A stretch of DNA of 64,000 bases. Origin: Symsagittifera roscoffensis. Taxonomy: Eukaryota; Xenacoelomorpha; Acoela; Convolutidae. Under the pieces are notes generated by a model. That model was not told the DNA's origin. It did no database searches and saw only the letters and a program-made list of their open reading frames with translations. The stretch is from the NCBI RefSeq assembly GCF_963678635.1, contig NC_087063.1:47813220-47877219 (forward strand), in the 5' to 3' direction. Within the stretch, counting starts at the first letter, position 1; the number at the start of each line of letters is the position of its first letter. Position numbers and translations under genes: made by a program. This document shows positions 39,401 to 48,253 of this stretch, in pieces.

Positions 39401-39910
39401 TGTTAAGGTCATCATTAAGATTTCTGTCATCTTTGTGTTTTTATAGTCATGTGTATTTAATGAATATGCTTTTCGAACTAGTGTTTCGATTCGTACTGCT
39501 ATTTGCTTGATGGTTTCGTTTGGTAATCTGCGAATTTCATTACATAAAACTCTTTGTTGTTGTTTGTTTCTTTCGGAGTCAAACATTTTTGAAAATTCCT
39601 GTGTAAACCTTTTCCAGTTTGATTTTATTTCTAGAGGTAGTACTGAAAACCATTTTTGGGCTGCGCCATCTAAGGTTGTTTGTATTAACGCTGTGCGTCG
39701 ATGTATCCAATTTTGATGTAGTGGCGTATTAATTGGTTCAGGTCCAATATTTAAAATCAGGTTTGCTGTTACTGCATTTAAATAATCTTCTACAGAGTAT
39801 TCAGGGTCTGTTCCTGTGAAAACCATTAAAGGTTTGTTTGATGTTATTGATGATCCACCCATAAGGTATGGATTCATTGTCATTTGTAATGATTCTGCTG
39901 CATTTGGCAT
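33407..39910 (-). CDS. pol: Gag (capsid, nucleocapsid) and Pol, element B
   Basis: A 2,167-residue frame. Domains: capsid-like ~28-180; CCHC knuckle 269-282; Asn/Arg/Tyr/Ser-rich linker ~310-500; aspartic protease with D656-S-G-A; RT ~1000-1200 with D1101 (ADMN) and YLDD 1164-1167; RNase H acidic residues D1313, E1356, D1383, D1428; integrase HHCC (H1676, H1683, C1713, C1716) and D1748, D1808, E1844 (35 residues between the last two); GPY module ~2021-2058; basic tail. All catalytic residues are present. This is the Ty3/gypsy order (RT-RH before IN). The frame begins mid-Gag: a 7-base deletion near 39925, relative to A and C, separates it from the N-terminal Gag frame. Confidence 0.9.
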   Translation of the reverse strand: MPNAAESLQMTMNPYLMGGSSITSNKPLMVFTGTDPEYSVEDYLNAVTANLILNIGPEPINTPLHQNWIHRRTALIQTTLDGAAQKWFSVLPLEIKSNWKRFTQEFSKMFDSERNKQQQRVLCNEIRRLPNETIKQIAVRIETLVRKAYSLNTHDYKNTKMTEILMMTLTPQLRKIAIKKRASHPSSIREPDLDFRKLVDKLEQAEITMKLEETENLKLQYVNRIETTPTNINNIQESETDLVEKITEILNIYEKNPNFKGKPSFKKWCNYCRRYGHSISECRQKQQDNQNKPQKYKEPNKSFYQYMKKDQNLPNKTVHSNNSSGKPLPNNTNYTRNQSPYNSSYRGRSPERRNTNNSSQNHYNRPNSRNNYSRSNSNTQRFVSRSNSQSRNNYYPNNQSRNSSYNRNRNYSYNRNRSYSNNRNQNYPNSQSRNNSYNRSNYNRPNNNYQNRSRNNSQNRHSSYNNRYRNYSQSPHRNNNNYNNSNNRHRSSTPKHQRQINQVQSNPETTSDPPGIDDTVTDTLQLNQINCTSSDSESDTENTLSINMIKVENDYESVIYEQPFSSHIYENQSEFLQNYYTTPINSTPTTQETNEINTTDQTNKNTKTKCLNTNHIYQNIQKEQPKEKIWTIPFLLESPRNKEFQPPDLEIDFLIDSGAESNIINIPTWNEIKTLHPKLTPLETSSKLATAQGSTLINYGKIQLFLLPTRTMEQSKILNKPFKQIFHITDIKYNIIGIPFISKYIPTINILNSKILIKDKYTKTKETSLTFFQRLNKQPPFFSKFYPIFNQQRKHLKPLSGNIYNFSIKQVHQYDKEQNKQKFYMSEFEFKPIHKFFKITISSIKYLKNSNSDIISLHVYNNTPYQVTLPLGLLGYCETNATISPIHEKAYRVNNILQLLDICQSTILNEELSINNIISNENRNTDYFTKTPYFKPTFNISNYTEDQQKFLTMFNFQHSQITQDEFEKLAKQLIKYSSVYATSKFDVGKISSSLHLPLKPDAVFKKQRASKVPIHLHDKVNRLLDILEQYNIISPVNKEEQPKGNTFINPVIILAKGESLKIVLDARYLNSLIDESKCNWPIEPIQVILTKINGKYFTTADMNSAYNQMPLDEQSRRLTQFVIGNQQYEFNRLFYGISIGPAAFSAFMSKIFRPLILKKNAITYLDDVFMQSQTKEEMFNVLEKYHQILQNENLKAAPDKSHFFLTRVKFLGHNIERKTITPLKSRIDATQKLQPPTNKKKIQEFLGMLNFLSKYVYKMQLYLRPFYNILRQQNNFEWNIEHQTRFEEIKKLLTEQISNTIPDSNQPFYAMCDASNFGIGAALLQSHNGTNKMNLISANSRLFTQAELRLSTLMRECTAIIHTLTEYEFLILGSKHPTVLFTDHKPIIFLFTQKSNPNHRVYRFQLILMKFPNLHIVWTAGKNLALPDTLSRNTPPELLTRKTTVEIPKNIKFYLAENETSPRLECKYAVKTDIEQSQINSLQHFPLYLDCQNNHYEVDLLGTSTFKPIPYSQWIKNNTQQKRTKQHLPKKDHFPLIEKEDLTDKINLSGPQTNDSKYTINQVFDLHDPLDTIPLSKLEIENIFLPPTEIITISTLKQYQNLDPVIRQLKSWHKYKTKPIKADSTILGNKTLLRYFRKFNNTTINENIDLLEYNLNESTVPCLPLSMILIAFNISHTQNIKGHSGSEKTYSNFIQNFYFPNAPIWIKVLCNDCIVCQLNKPYPNQKQIAQKQDFKGQSLYFNHRISFDTKGPISPSSEGNSYIMVIVDAFTHYVALNPVPHCNAYYAYTTLYEHWIAKFGLPEILVTDNGTEFINNEIITLCHLYNIKHKPRTSHAPWTNGLVEGMNRSLQEYLRCIINGNDTKYTEWSADVKLFPLAYNSQTTTTLGMSPYEMVFNQKPRKPIMFTANSHKNAQGYCQPNKDSICYNLPLHTHDEDHFHHPQILKLASGTHTEWILNRDKKHNEIYQKITKKLLQRQNINEQINSRFTPASDLKIGTFVLIHNFNTQKGISKKLQPLRKGPYQIIAKPTDVTYKITDSNKKEIVQHRNNLLPYYPKEYALRELTQLYSFTGLKIIQNEPHLKNTEQNDNPTENQNTKPIATKINTQNHKESPKQRKNRKMTEQIILQEQIDKSENRKTTRLRNQPRKNYKIFIPQSKILKKVEFQK

Positions 39911-41622
39911 TTGAGAAAAATTCGAAAGTTGGTTATTTCATGTTGTTGGAGATAATATGGGAGTGGTATTTCATTTTGCATTTGTGATGCTTGATACGAG
40001 TGTGCAGTCATTGGATTTTGTTGTTGAATTGGTTGAAAGGATTGTGTATTAATTAGATTTTGTTGTTGAATTGGTTGTTGATGTTGTGCATCTATTGGTT
40101 GTGGAGAAAAATTTCTATGATTTGTACGTGTTCTCTGTATTCCTTGTCTACGATATTCTTGAGTATTTGGTGCAAATATATCTGGTTGTAAGAAATCATC
40201 ATCTGAGGATAAATAATCCATTTGATAAGATGTCTGTTTTTTATTTTTATTTTGTTGAAAAAATGGGTAATTTTCACTGTGATCCTGTGGAGGATTTGTT
40301 TGGAAATTTATTGAATTAGGTTGGGTCATTGGGTTATCCCAATTTCGAGATCTTGTATATTGGTTAAAATTTCTTTGTGGTTGATTATATGTTTTTGATG
40401 GATGTGTATAATTATAATTATGGTCTGTAAAGTTGTTTCTAGTGAATGTTTTGCGTGTTTTTGATGGTATTGTCATGGGTCTGTATGTTTGGTAATCCAT
40501 ATGTGAGTATTTAGGGGCAACCGAAGGTTTAACGGTTGATTGTAAGGTTACCTGTGTTTGTGAAGGATTTGTATTTCTTGGTGTTGTTAAATTTGGGCGT
40601 ATTGGTGAAATACTTTGTTGTGTAGTTGTTGTGTGTACAATTTCTTCATTTATGAAGTGTGATGGTGTCTGGATATCTTGTTGAGTAAGATTCCTAGTTC
40701 CATTAAGGTTTTCATTGTGTATAACTGTAGAGTTTAAACTATTATTTTGTGTATCGGGCAAAAATGTATTATAGTTTAATGGTGTTGCATCAATGGTTAA
40801 TGGTATTACTTTTACATAATCTCTTATGTAAGAGATCGTACTTATTGCTTGACTTGAGATTGATTGTGGGAAGCTTATAAATGCGGGATGAGACCATTCG
40901 GGGTCCCAAACATAATCTGATTGTTCTGTGATAGCGGTATCATCGTTCGAATTTTGGGGTCTAAAATTTTTTCTTGCTTGTGCAATTAAATCAATATTGT
41001 GTGTGAAATAATCTATTATGAACCATGCCAAAATTTTTTGTAGATCGTGTTTTGTATGTTGTGAAACGTCGTCTTTCGTGAAATTTTCTTTAATGATGTT
41101 TAAATAACTAGAGAGTAGTGTGATTTCATGTCGTACTCTTAAATGTTTAGATGTTTCTGTCGGTGAGACATTTGTTATTGGGATTTCGTTTTCTAATATC
41201 GAAATATAACTATATATTATTGCGAAAACTTCATTGGTGAATATGGAGTTTGCTCTTTGTGAGTTATGATATTGGATGCTTTTTATATATTCTGAAAAAA
41301 CTTTTGAAAATTTTAAATCAAGATCGTCTGTTTGAATTGTATATTTTCTATTATTATGGTTTGGTGAGGTGAATTCTATGGAGTAGATTCCATACTGTTG
41401 TGTTATGTTGCATATATCTTTTAGATAGTGGTCTATGATTTGTCTTTTGATTTTTACATCGGGGAACTCTGTTTTACATGGACTGATTCCGGGTTCAAAT
41501 AAATTTACGAGTAAATTTTGACAAAATATGTTTTGTCCTCTATCAGTATCTGCATCTACTATAAAAGGAAAGATTTCATCATCATCTGGAGTTTCTTCAC
41601 CTGGAGTGTGCGTTGAGCTCAT
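39880..41622 (-). pseudogene. gag: Gag N-terminal part, element B (frameshifted end)
   Basis: 580 residues. 1-~330: matrix-position region with an acidic start (GEETPDDDE) and helical segments; ~330-570: Gln/Asn/Pro-rich with three tandem ~14-residue units (QPIQQQN...) and IPLPYYLQQHE. The last ~14 residues are out of frame because of the 7-base deletion. In A and C the sequence passes in frame into the capsid, and counting in B (8,216 nt from start to pol stop, plus 7) gives a multiple of three, about 2,741 codons. So gag-pol was a single ORF rather than a programmed-frameshift pair. Confidence 0.75.
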
Positions 41623-42064
41623 TTTTTCGTTCGATGACTGTTAATATGTAATTATTAATGTGTCGAATTGGTTGATTCCAATTGTATAAATGTACTGGTT
41701 TGTGTTTGTACTGCTTTTTTATTCTTCTTTTTCCTCTTTGTGATGAATTTGAAGTTGTTTCTGAGTCAGAGAAATATAATTGATCGTGAATTGGGCAATT
41801 TTTATCTATTGATTCTTTTAGTTTGTAAAGTTCGTCTAAACTGTTGGTTTCTGATTCTGAAAATGCGTTTCGATTTTTTGAAAATCTTTTTCGTGTTATT
41901 TGTCTTTGTTTAGTTATTATTTTTCTCTTTAGTGTTTGTCGTTTTGTTCGAATGTATCCAACTGTTTGTGTATGAGGTGTAATTACAAGGTCGTATTTTT
42001 TGTTATCTATTTCACAATTGTGTAAAACGATTGTTTGTTTATTTCCTAGGTTTTTAAATGACAT
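41597..42064 (-). CDS. ORF0, basic accessory protein, element B
   Basis: 155 residues with ATG start. Basic stretch ~38-62 (KRQTLKRKIITKQRQ, then RKRF), acidic/Ser centre (SESETNS, FSDSETTSNS), second basic patch (KRRIKKQYKHK), and a final NWNQPIRHINNY motif. Overlaps gag by 26 nt. Likely nucleic-acid-binding or nuclear; no family recognised. In A and C the start position reads CTG and ACG. Confidence 0.6.
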   Translation of the reverse strand: MSFKNLGNKQTIVLHNCEIDNKKYDLVITPHTQTVGYIRTKRQTLKRKIITKQRQITRKRFSKNRNAFSESETNSLDELYKLKESIDKNCPIHDQLYFSDSETTSNSSQRGKRRIKKQYKHKPVHLYNWNQPIRHINNYILTVIERKNELNAHSR

Positions 42065-42996
42065 AAGGTTTAGGATGACGGATGCAAAAGGTTGTTAAAT
42101 GGTTTCTATTTTCTTAAACTGTTAGTTCTTACGATTTTTTGGTTAGCTTAACCTGGGTCTGTTTGTTCAGGGTTGGAGAGAAAAGTATATCGATTCCGAA
42201 GAATGATTCTTTACTTTCTCGTGGCTAGTATAAGTTAAGGTGTTAACTTACTTAATCTTACTTAGGGGTAGTGATTGTGTTCAAGGGTTGGAGAATAGTA
42301 AATCGATCCACAACGTTCAGGTATAATTAGAACGCGAGTAGTTCGTTAGATACTATTTTAAACTTACTAAGTCTAAGATTTATCCTGGGTCTGGTAAGAG
42401 GGGGGGTCAAGTGAAGGATGAATAACCGAAGTTCTTCACTGTTTATCCTAATTTGAATGATTAGTTTTGTTTAAAAATTTCTATTAGTCTTAGGTCTTTA
42501 GAAAGGGTTGGGTAGTGAATCGACGTTTGAGGTCGTTAGACACTAATTAAGTGGGTGGGGGAGAACAAAGTTGTTCTGTTTGATCCAAGGATAAGCCTTG
42601 ATGATCAAATTTGAAATTTAATTAAGTAGAAAAAGATTTAAGATCCAAGGATAAGCCTTGATGATCTGGTTTTAAAATTAAGTGAATTTAAGTTTTAATA
42701 AATTTTTAAATGTGTGTAAAGGAAAGATTTAGTGTTTTGATGATATTAGTGGGTTTATGATTGCTGTTATGTTTTAGGTGATGGAGCTGGAACAACAGGA
42801 TGATTTATGATTACTAACCATTTATTGTCATGCTACTAATTTTTATTTTTTATTTTTCAATAAATATTTTTCAAACATGTTTTGTATATTACTGCAGAGT
42901 TTTAGGAAAACGATCTTAGATCTTTTTATCAATCGTTATTGTATATTAATAATTTTGTTTAGCGCCTGAAATGATTTTGAAGATTAACTTCAAGGT
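42065..42996 (-). promoter_or_regulatory. Structured untranslated leader, element B
   Basis: Collinear with 3860-4781 of A. Two GATCCAAGGATAAGCCTTGATGATC-type units (42582-42606 and 42642-42666, plus-strand reading), GAACAA/TTGTTC hairpin with a changed loop (about 42563-42576), the UUCG-loop stem (42411-42439) and the three-fold CCAACCCTT motif. Donor-like GTAAGT words are retained. Non-coding structure conserved between two insertions and partly in C suggests function. Confidence 0.45.
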
Positions 42997-43230
42997 TTAT
43001 GTTTGCAAATGAAAATCTAAATTCATTGCCAGTAGTATTCTAAATATAAAAGTTTGTTCTGGTTTTTGCCTAACTATCATATAGCTATATGGCAAGTTTC
43101 TATTTTGTCGTATGTCGTCTCTGGTTCGAGGTCTTCTTCCAATTCCGGGTAGTTCTGTTATGGTTCGGAATATTGGCTCTGATCTATTGAGTCGTAGAGA
43201 CATTTCGATTAAATTATTGTCGTATAACAT
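42997..43230 (-). CDS. ORF1, small basic protein, element B
   Basis: 77 residues, same length as in A, with about five replacements (for example D5 to N). The GRRPRTRDDIRQ centre and YMIVRQKP segment are shared with A and partly with C. Unknown function; see the A copy for alternatives. Confidence 0.5.
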   Translation of the reverse strand: MLYDNNLIEMSLRLNRSEPIFRTITELPGIGRRPRTRDDIRQNRNLPYSYMIVRQKPEQTFIFRILLAMNLDFHLQT

Positions 43231-43304
43231 TTTGTAAATGTTTTAGTCTAATTTCTAATCTATTTTGGTTAATTCTAAGCTATTAAGGTCTTGTTCGAGA
43301 CTTA

Positions 43305-43315
43305 TGGTCGCACCA
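43305..43315 (-). promoter_or_regulatory. Primer binding site, element B
   Basis: TGGTGCGACCA in element orientation, two bases inside the 5' LTR; identical to A. Confidence 0.75.
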
Positions 43316-43317
43316 GA

Positions 43318-43727
43318 TGAGTTAGGACCGAGTTGGTTAACTCATAGAGTAATTTCGGATAGGGTACACCGTCTGCTCGTCACGCTATCTTATTTTCGGC
43401 CGGATAGATTCGTGCAACTTCTTAGTCTAATACCGATCCTAATCTTACTCTTATACTATCTAGTCTCAGGTTGTTTAACTAGTCTCTGCTAGGCTCAATA
43501 GATCTAGGGTATACTGGTTTATTGCGGCTGCTGAAGTGCTCGGGAGAGTCCAACTAATTTCTAAGTTAAATTCAAATCTCTCTGGTGCTGAAATTACAAG
43601 TAACTTCAGCACTTACAAATAAGTGGGTTGTTAGTTAGATGGATCATGATTGGTTAATATTAAATACTTTACATTGGTAAAATATCTAAATTATCCAATC
43701 ATAAAATGTAGTTTAGATCAGGTTCCA
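43318..43727 (-). repeat. 5' LTR of element B
   Basis: 410 bp, apparently identical to the 3' LTR (24819-25228). TATA-like CTCTTATA (plus-strand reading) at 43448-43455 and the CTTG-loop hairpin at 43585-43612. Its outer end abuts a (TATG)n tract. Confidence 0.92.
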
Positions 43728-43731
43728 GTAT

Positions 43732-43836
43732 GCATGTATATACGTATGTATGTATGTATGTATGTATGTATGTATGTATGTATGTATGTATGTATGTATG
43801 TATCTATGTATGTATGTATGTATGTATGTATGTATG

Positions 43837-43870
<34 letters not shown>

Positions 43871-44080
43871 TGTATGTATGTATGTATGTATGTATGTATG
43901 TATGTATGTATGTATGTACGTATGTATGTATGTATGTATATGTATGTATGTATGTATGCGTGTATGCATGTATGTATGTATATGTATGTTTGTATGTATG
44001 TATGTATGTATGTATGTATGTATGTATGTATGTATGTATGTATGTATGTATGTATGTATGTATGTATGTATATATGTACA
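43732..44080. repeat. (TATG)n microsatellite, ~350 bp
   Basis: About 85 tetranucleotide units with a few interruptions (ctatg, tatatg, tacg, gcgtgtatgca). It begins within a few bases of the outer end of element B's 5' LTR. All the long Met-Tyr-Val-Cys and Tyr-Ile-His-Thr frames here are translations of the repeat and not genes. Confidence 0.95.
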
Positions 44081-44149
44081 TATTTATGTTTGTTGTATGT
44101 GTGTTATGATTTTATGAGTGTATGTATATTGTATTAACATGTGGTAGAC

Positions 44150-44345
44150 CAAAATATGTCTTCGTTTATGATTATACATTTCGACAGAGAACGGTTTTGT
44201 GCTGCAACCGAGTCGACTTTTTATTTCGACGTTTTGTTCCAGATTGTGTTTCGACTTTATGTCTCAACCAACTCCACTTTATCTTTCGCCTTTGTGTGTT
44301 CGACGTTTTATCTCAACCAACTCCACTTTATGTTTCGCCTCTGAA
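44150..44345. repeat. Degenerate ~49-bp satellite (TTTCGAC / CTCAACCAACTCCAC)
   Basis: CTCAACCAACTCCACTTTAT occurs at about 44263 and 44312 (period 49), preceded by diverged TTTCGAC-containing units. It resembles the CGA-rich satellite left of element A (2943-3124). Confidence 0.5.
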
Positions 44346-44538
44346 ATCAAATACAGGGCCTTGTCGACCGGAAAAATTTATTCGAATACTGACATGCGTT
44401 TGATCAACTTTATTCCAAACGTGAACCGCAAACATTAGCCCGAGAAGGCCTAGAATGTTTTAAGAAAGTTTCAACTAAGGAGACTTACTTTGCCCACCAT
44501 TTTGAAAAGATATGTCATAAATCCGGTAGTTCTAAATA

Positions 44539-45074
44539 AAACAAGACTGCTCATATCAGGGCGAAGCCCTGAATGTTCCGACTGCCTTTTAAGGTTTATG
44601 GAGCAGTAATAACATTAAAAAATTCAATGAAATAAAAACAAAATGAAAAAAAAAATGTCTAAAATTTGAAATTTTTTATGAAAATCATCCCCCCACACGC
44701 CATATAAAGTACAAAGGGATAGGTTTCGCTCCTTGTAACAAACCAATTATGGCAAATAAGCTTCTTTTGACCAATTTGGAACGATTTCTATGATGGGTTC
44801 AATCTCTGTTTACGCGTTAATAGCGCGAAATATATCGCGCGTTAATTGTCCCAAATTGGCCAAAATGGCAATCTTTAAGCCCCCGTAACTTTACGAAAAA
44901 GGATCACAGGTGAAATATCTTTTCAAATTTGAGCTCAGGACAACAATACCTTTCGAATTATATAAAAAATTCCGTCAAAAATGGCTAGTTAAAAAGACGA
45001 AATTTGTCTGAAGAAAAAAAAAACCCACCCCGAGCACAAATATTCCGTTACTTTCGTATCGAAAGTGGGAACAA
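44539..45074 (+). repeat. Interspersed repeat R, copy b
   Basis: Full-length relative of 23126-23639, about 535 bp, with GGGCGAAGCCC near the start and the CTTTCGTATCGAAAG hairpin at the end. Its last ~140 bp begin the segmental duplication shared with 48965-50739. Confidence 0.7.
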
Positions 45075-45861
45075 TAACTTTTAAGACAAGAATATTTATC
45101 AGATAGTATAAAATCTGCCAATATCGGAAAACTGACTGAATAACAAAAACCACCCCAAGCATAACTTTTCTGGACTTTCTTCGAACGACGGAAGAAATAG
45201 CGTGCAATTCAATTGCTTTTTTTTATTTGGCATGTTGACCAATGCTGATGATAAGTAAACTTTTGTGAATGACTCACAAATCAGAGCTTAAGGAAACCTA
45301 TTTCGATTTAATTTTTCGTTTTCAAAATTGAATTGAAACTTGATTTTAGCCTAGTTGAAAAGTTTTTCTAAAAAATGGGAATAACCGAACACAAAACTAC
45401 TCGTATCAAGGCGAGGAAAAAAGTGATGAAAAGTTTTAACAATTTATTCTTTTCTGAAAATCTTCCCCAATGTAAAGTGCAAGGTGATGTTTTTCGCATT
45501 TATTATTATATTGCTTAGAGCTATATTCGCGCCCCAATTCAAACTGCATTTGTTTTATAATTTAAGTTAAATCACCGCATTTGGTACACGTTAATTGGAA
45601 ATTTCACACCTTAATTATCAAAAACTTGACAAGGTATTCGCTAGCTTCAGCACAGGTGAAAAATATAGTGCAGTATATTGCTATTATTTAAATCGTTGCA
45701 GGTGAAACATCTTTCCAAGTTTGGATTCAAGGCTTCAAAAAATTTCAGATGGTATGAAAAGCTATGTTGAAGAATTTAACTGAATGTCACAAATGACTTG
45801 AGCAAAAAATATTTTTAGTGCTAGAACCAGTAAAAACATATAAATTCCGCTACTTTTTTTG
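45075..45861. other. Flank of the family-C LTR, no gene
   Basis: AT-rich, contains faint R-like blocks (GCAGGTGAAACATCTTTCCAAG; TAAATTCCGCTACTTTTTT). Repeated at 49119-49903. No ORF of note. Confidence 0.5.
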
Positions 45862-46235
45862 TGGAACCAGTTCTAATTCAGTATTTATATGTTATTGATA
45901 ATTTATCACTATAAAATGTTACTAATCATATTCCATCTCTTACATTGACAGTTATTTGTAAGTGATGAAACTACTTGTAGTTTCAGCACCAGAACAATTT
46001 GAATAAAACTTTGAATAGAATTGTTCTCCTTCTGGATAAACTTCAAAGAACTAACTCGCATAAAACAGTATACACTAGATCTATTGATACTAGGAGATAT
46101 AAGAGTAAAATTAGGATCGGTATTAGACTAAGAAGTTGCACAAATCTATCCGGCCGAAAATAAGATAGCGTGACGAGCAGACGATGGACTTTATATGAAA
46201 TTACTCTATGAGTGTAATGAATAGGTCATAACTCA
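45862..46235 (+). repeat. Family-C LTR, duplicated copy
   Basis: 374 bp starting TGGAACCAG and ending AACTCA, followed by TCTGGTGCGACCA (primer binding site at 46238). Clearly related to the A/B LTRs (shared TATCCGGCCGAAAATAAGA block, TATAAGAG, and a CTTG-loop hairpin with a compensatory pair change). A few substitutions separate it from 49904-50277. Confidence 0.8.
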
Positions 46236-46325
46236 TCTGGTGCGACCAACAGACTCGAAAAAGACCTTAACTAACTCAGAACTAGACCATAGAACTTAGA
46301 AATAGACAATTGCAAAATTGCAAAA

Positions 46326-46516
46326 ATGCTAGACGCAATAGATAATTTAATACAAAAGTCTCTACGTCTCAATAAATTTACGCCAAATTTCCAAACAATA
46401 TAAGAAATATCAGATTTTGAAAGAAGACCAAGATCGTGGCGTGAAAAACAATCAAGAACCGGAGCACTCTGCTACATGATAGTACGACGGAAATCGGAAC
46501 AATTTGTTTGTATTTA
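46326..46516 (+). pseudogene. ORF1 relic, duplicated 5' fragment of element C
   Basis: Starts ATG and keeps DNLIQKSLRLN and YMIVR motifs of ORF1 but has a TAA in the middle and ends early with TAG. Same lesions as 50368-50559, so they predate the duplication. No gag follows this copy. Confidence 0.6.
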
Positions 46517-46703
46517 GAGTACTTTATTCAGTAAAATTAAATTTTCCTTCACTGACATGAAAATAATTTGAAGAACAATTCTTCAACAACCTTTTGGTGC
46601 TAAACCTATTATCTATACAATAACGACTGATAAAAAAGCTAAATGATATCTCAGTTTCCCCCAAAATCTGCAGTAAATCAAAATTTTTGAATAAGTAATT
46701 GTA

Positions 46704-47121
46704 ATTGTAACAAGACCACCCAAAAACTTTAATAGCAAATTTTGCCAAGAGATGTGTTTGGTTTTTCGCATAGATTTTTCGTTTTTGAATCAGATCAAAT
46801 TGGTATTAAGAGGCGTAGCGATAAGCATATGCACCAACTGGCATGCGATATTTGCTTCAAATAAATGTTCATTCAAACAACAGGTACCTTTTCAAATATA
46901 AAATTTATGGGTATTTTGAGAGAATTCTGGTTTTTTAAGAGAACTAAAATGTCAACTTCTCTTAATTGAAACGAAATTGTCTGTCGAAGTCCAGGCTGAT
47001 CCAAAATGCAATTTTACAAGCTTCAAACATAATCAAACTTTAAGCAAGACTACTCGTATCAGGGCAAAATCTTGAATGTTTCGATTGCATTTCAGTTTCC
47101 TTGGAGTAGTCTAGTTTAAAT
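46704..47121. other. Unique flank with a partial R
   Basis: No gene. A ~70-bp piece of R (47042-47110, ACTCGTATCAGGGCAAAAT...) precedes the next R copy head-to-tail. Confidence 0.5.
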
Positions 47122-47639
47122 AAAACATGACTGGTCGTATCAGGGCAAAGCCCTGAATGTTTCGACTGCCTTTTAAGGTTTATGGAGCAGTAATAACATA
47201 AATATCATTCACAAATTAAATGTAATATAAAAATTTTTTTTTTCTATGAAAATCATCCCCCCACGCGCCATATAAACTACAAACGAATAGATTTCGCTCC
47301 TTGTAGCAAATGAATTATGGTAAATCAACTTCTTTCAACCAATTTGGAATGATTTCTAAGACGGATTAAAACTCCGCTTAGGCGTTATTAGCGCGAAATA
47401 TATCGCGCGTTAATTGTCCCAAATTGGCCGAAATGGCAATGTTTAAACACACATAATTTTTTGAAAAAGGATCACAGGTAAAATATCGTTCCAAATTTAG
47501 GCTCAAGGCAACAATACCTTTTGAATCATATATAAAAAAGTCAAAAATAGTTAGTTAAAAAGTCGAAACTTGTCTGAAGAAAAAAAGCCCACCCCGAGCA
47601 CAAATTTTCCGTTACTTTCGTATCGAAAGTCGGAACAAT
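47122..47639 (+). repeat. Interspersed repeat R, copy c
   Basis: About 518 bp, near full length, same orientation as the other copies, ending GAAAGTCGGAACAA. Confidence 0.7.
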
Positions 47640-48253
47640 AACTGATAAAATTTCAAAACAAAACTCCTCACACGCTAAAGTACCAAAATCCCATGTTTTG
47701 CATGTGACAAAGAATTGAATAGACTAAAAAACAAATGCTTCAACCCAATTTGAAACAATTTCAAAGGCGGTTTAAATTTCCGCTTCCACAATACTAGCAC
47801 GAAATAAATCGCGCGTTGATTGTCCCACGTTGGTCGAATTGGTAGTCTCTAAACAGCATAACTTCACCAAAACATGATAGATGATAGCAGGAGAAACATT
47901 TGTGTACATTTGAGCTTACGAAAACAGAGTTTTTTCCATGTTTTAAGAAATGTTTGTCATAAATTGCTATTTATAAGGCAAAGTTTGTCTCGAGAAAAAA
48001 AAACTCGAGTCCAATTATTCCGTCAGTTTCTTCAAAAATAGTCGTCAAAAAAGAGGTGGCTTTAGCATGTCGCATTATTGTACAAGGACTAAATTGCTGG
48101 ACACAATTCGATTTAGAATGCACTAATGCATTCAATTTGGAACACTTATGAGTGTAATAAGAACGCAATTTATCGCGCGTTAATTATCTAAAATTGGCCG
48201 AATTGGTAAACTACTACAAACTCTCGTAACGTTAAGAAAAAGATCCCTAAGGA
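47640..48253. other. Degenerate R-like spacer
   Basis: No gene. Contains two old R-like fragments recognisable by CGCGCGTTgATTGTCCC (about 47812) and CGCGCGTTAATTATC (about 48173). Probably an older layer of the same array. Confidence 0.45.

Larger units (their letters stand above)
24819..43727 (-). mobile_element. Element B: 18.9-kb env-bearing Ty3/gypsy-class LTR element, youngest copy
   Basis: Same gene order as A, on the minus strand. The two 410-bp LTRs appear identical on reading, so insertion is recent. Open frames: ORF1, ORF0, Gag N-terminal part, a 2,167-residue Gag/Pol frame, TM1, TM2, Env and ORF6. Visible lesions are a 7-base deletion in gag and one nonsense codon in ORF4. The 3' LTR is followed, in element orientation, by TCTCG and then ATAC. 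ATAC also directly precedes the 5' LTR (GTAT at 43728-43731 on the plus strand), so a 4-bp duplication with five extra bases at the 3' end is possible. Confidence 0.92.
44935..46703 (+). repeat. Segmental duplication, copy 1
   Basis: About 1.77 kb matching 48965-50739 at about 98%: the end of an R repeat, ~790 bp of flank, a family-C LTR, the primer binding site and the ORF1 relic. The match ends at AATAAGTAATT (46703/50739). Copy 1 then leaves the element, whereas copy 2 continues into it. Confidence 0.8.

Noticed and set aside
39880-39930. Programmed frameshift between Gag and Pol of element B
   Set aside because: The overlap lies upstream of capsid and nucleocapsid, and A and C are in frame at the same place, so it is a 7-base deletion in B.
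43650-44137. Several 83-155-codon frames of Met-Tyr-Val-Cys or Tyr-Ile-His-Thr repeats
   Set aside because: They are translations of the TATG microsatellite on both strands, open only because the repeat lacks stops.
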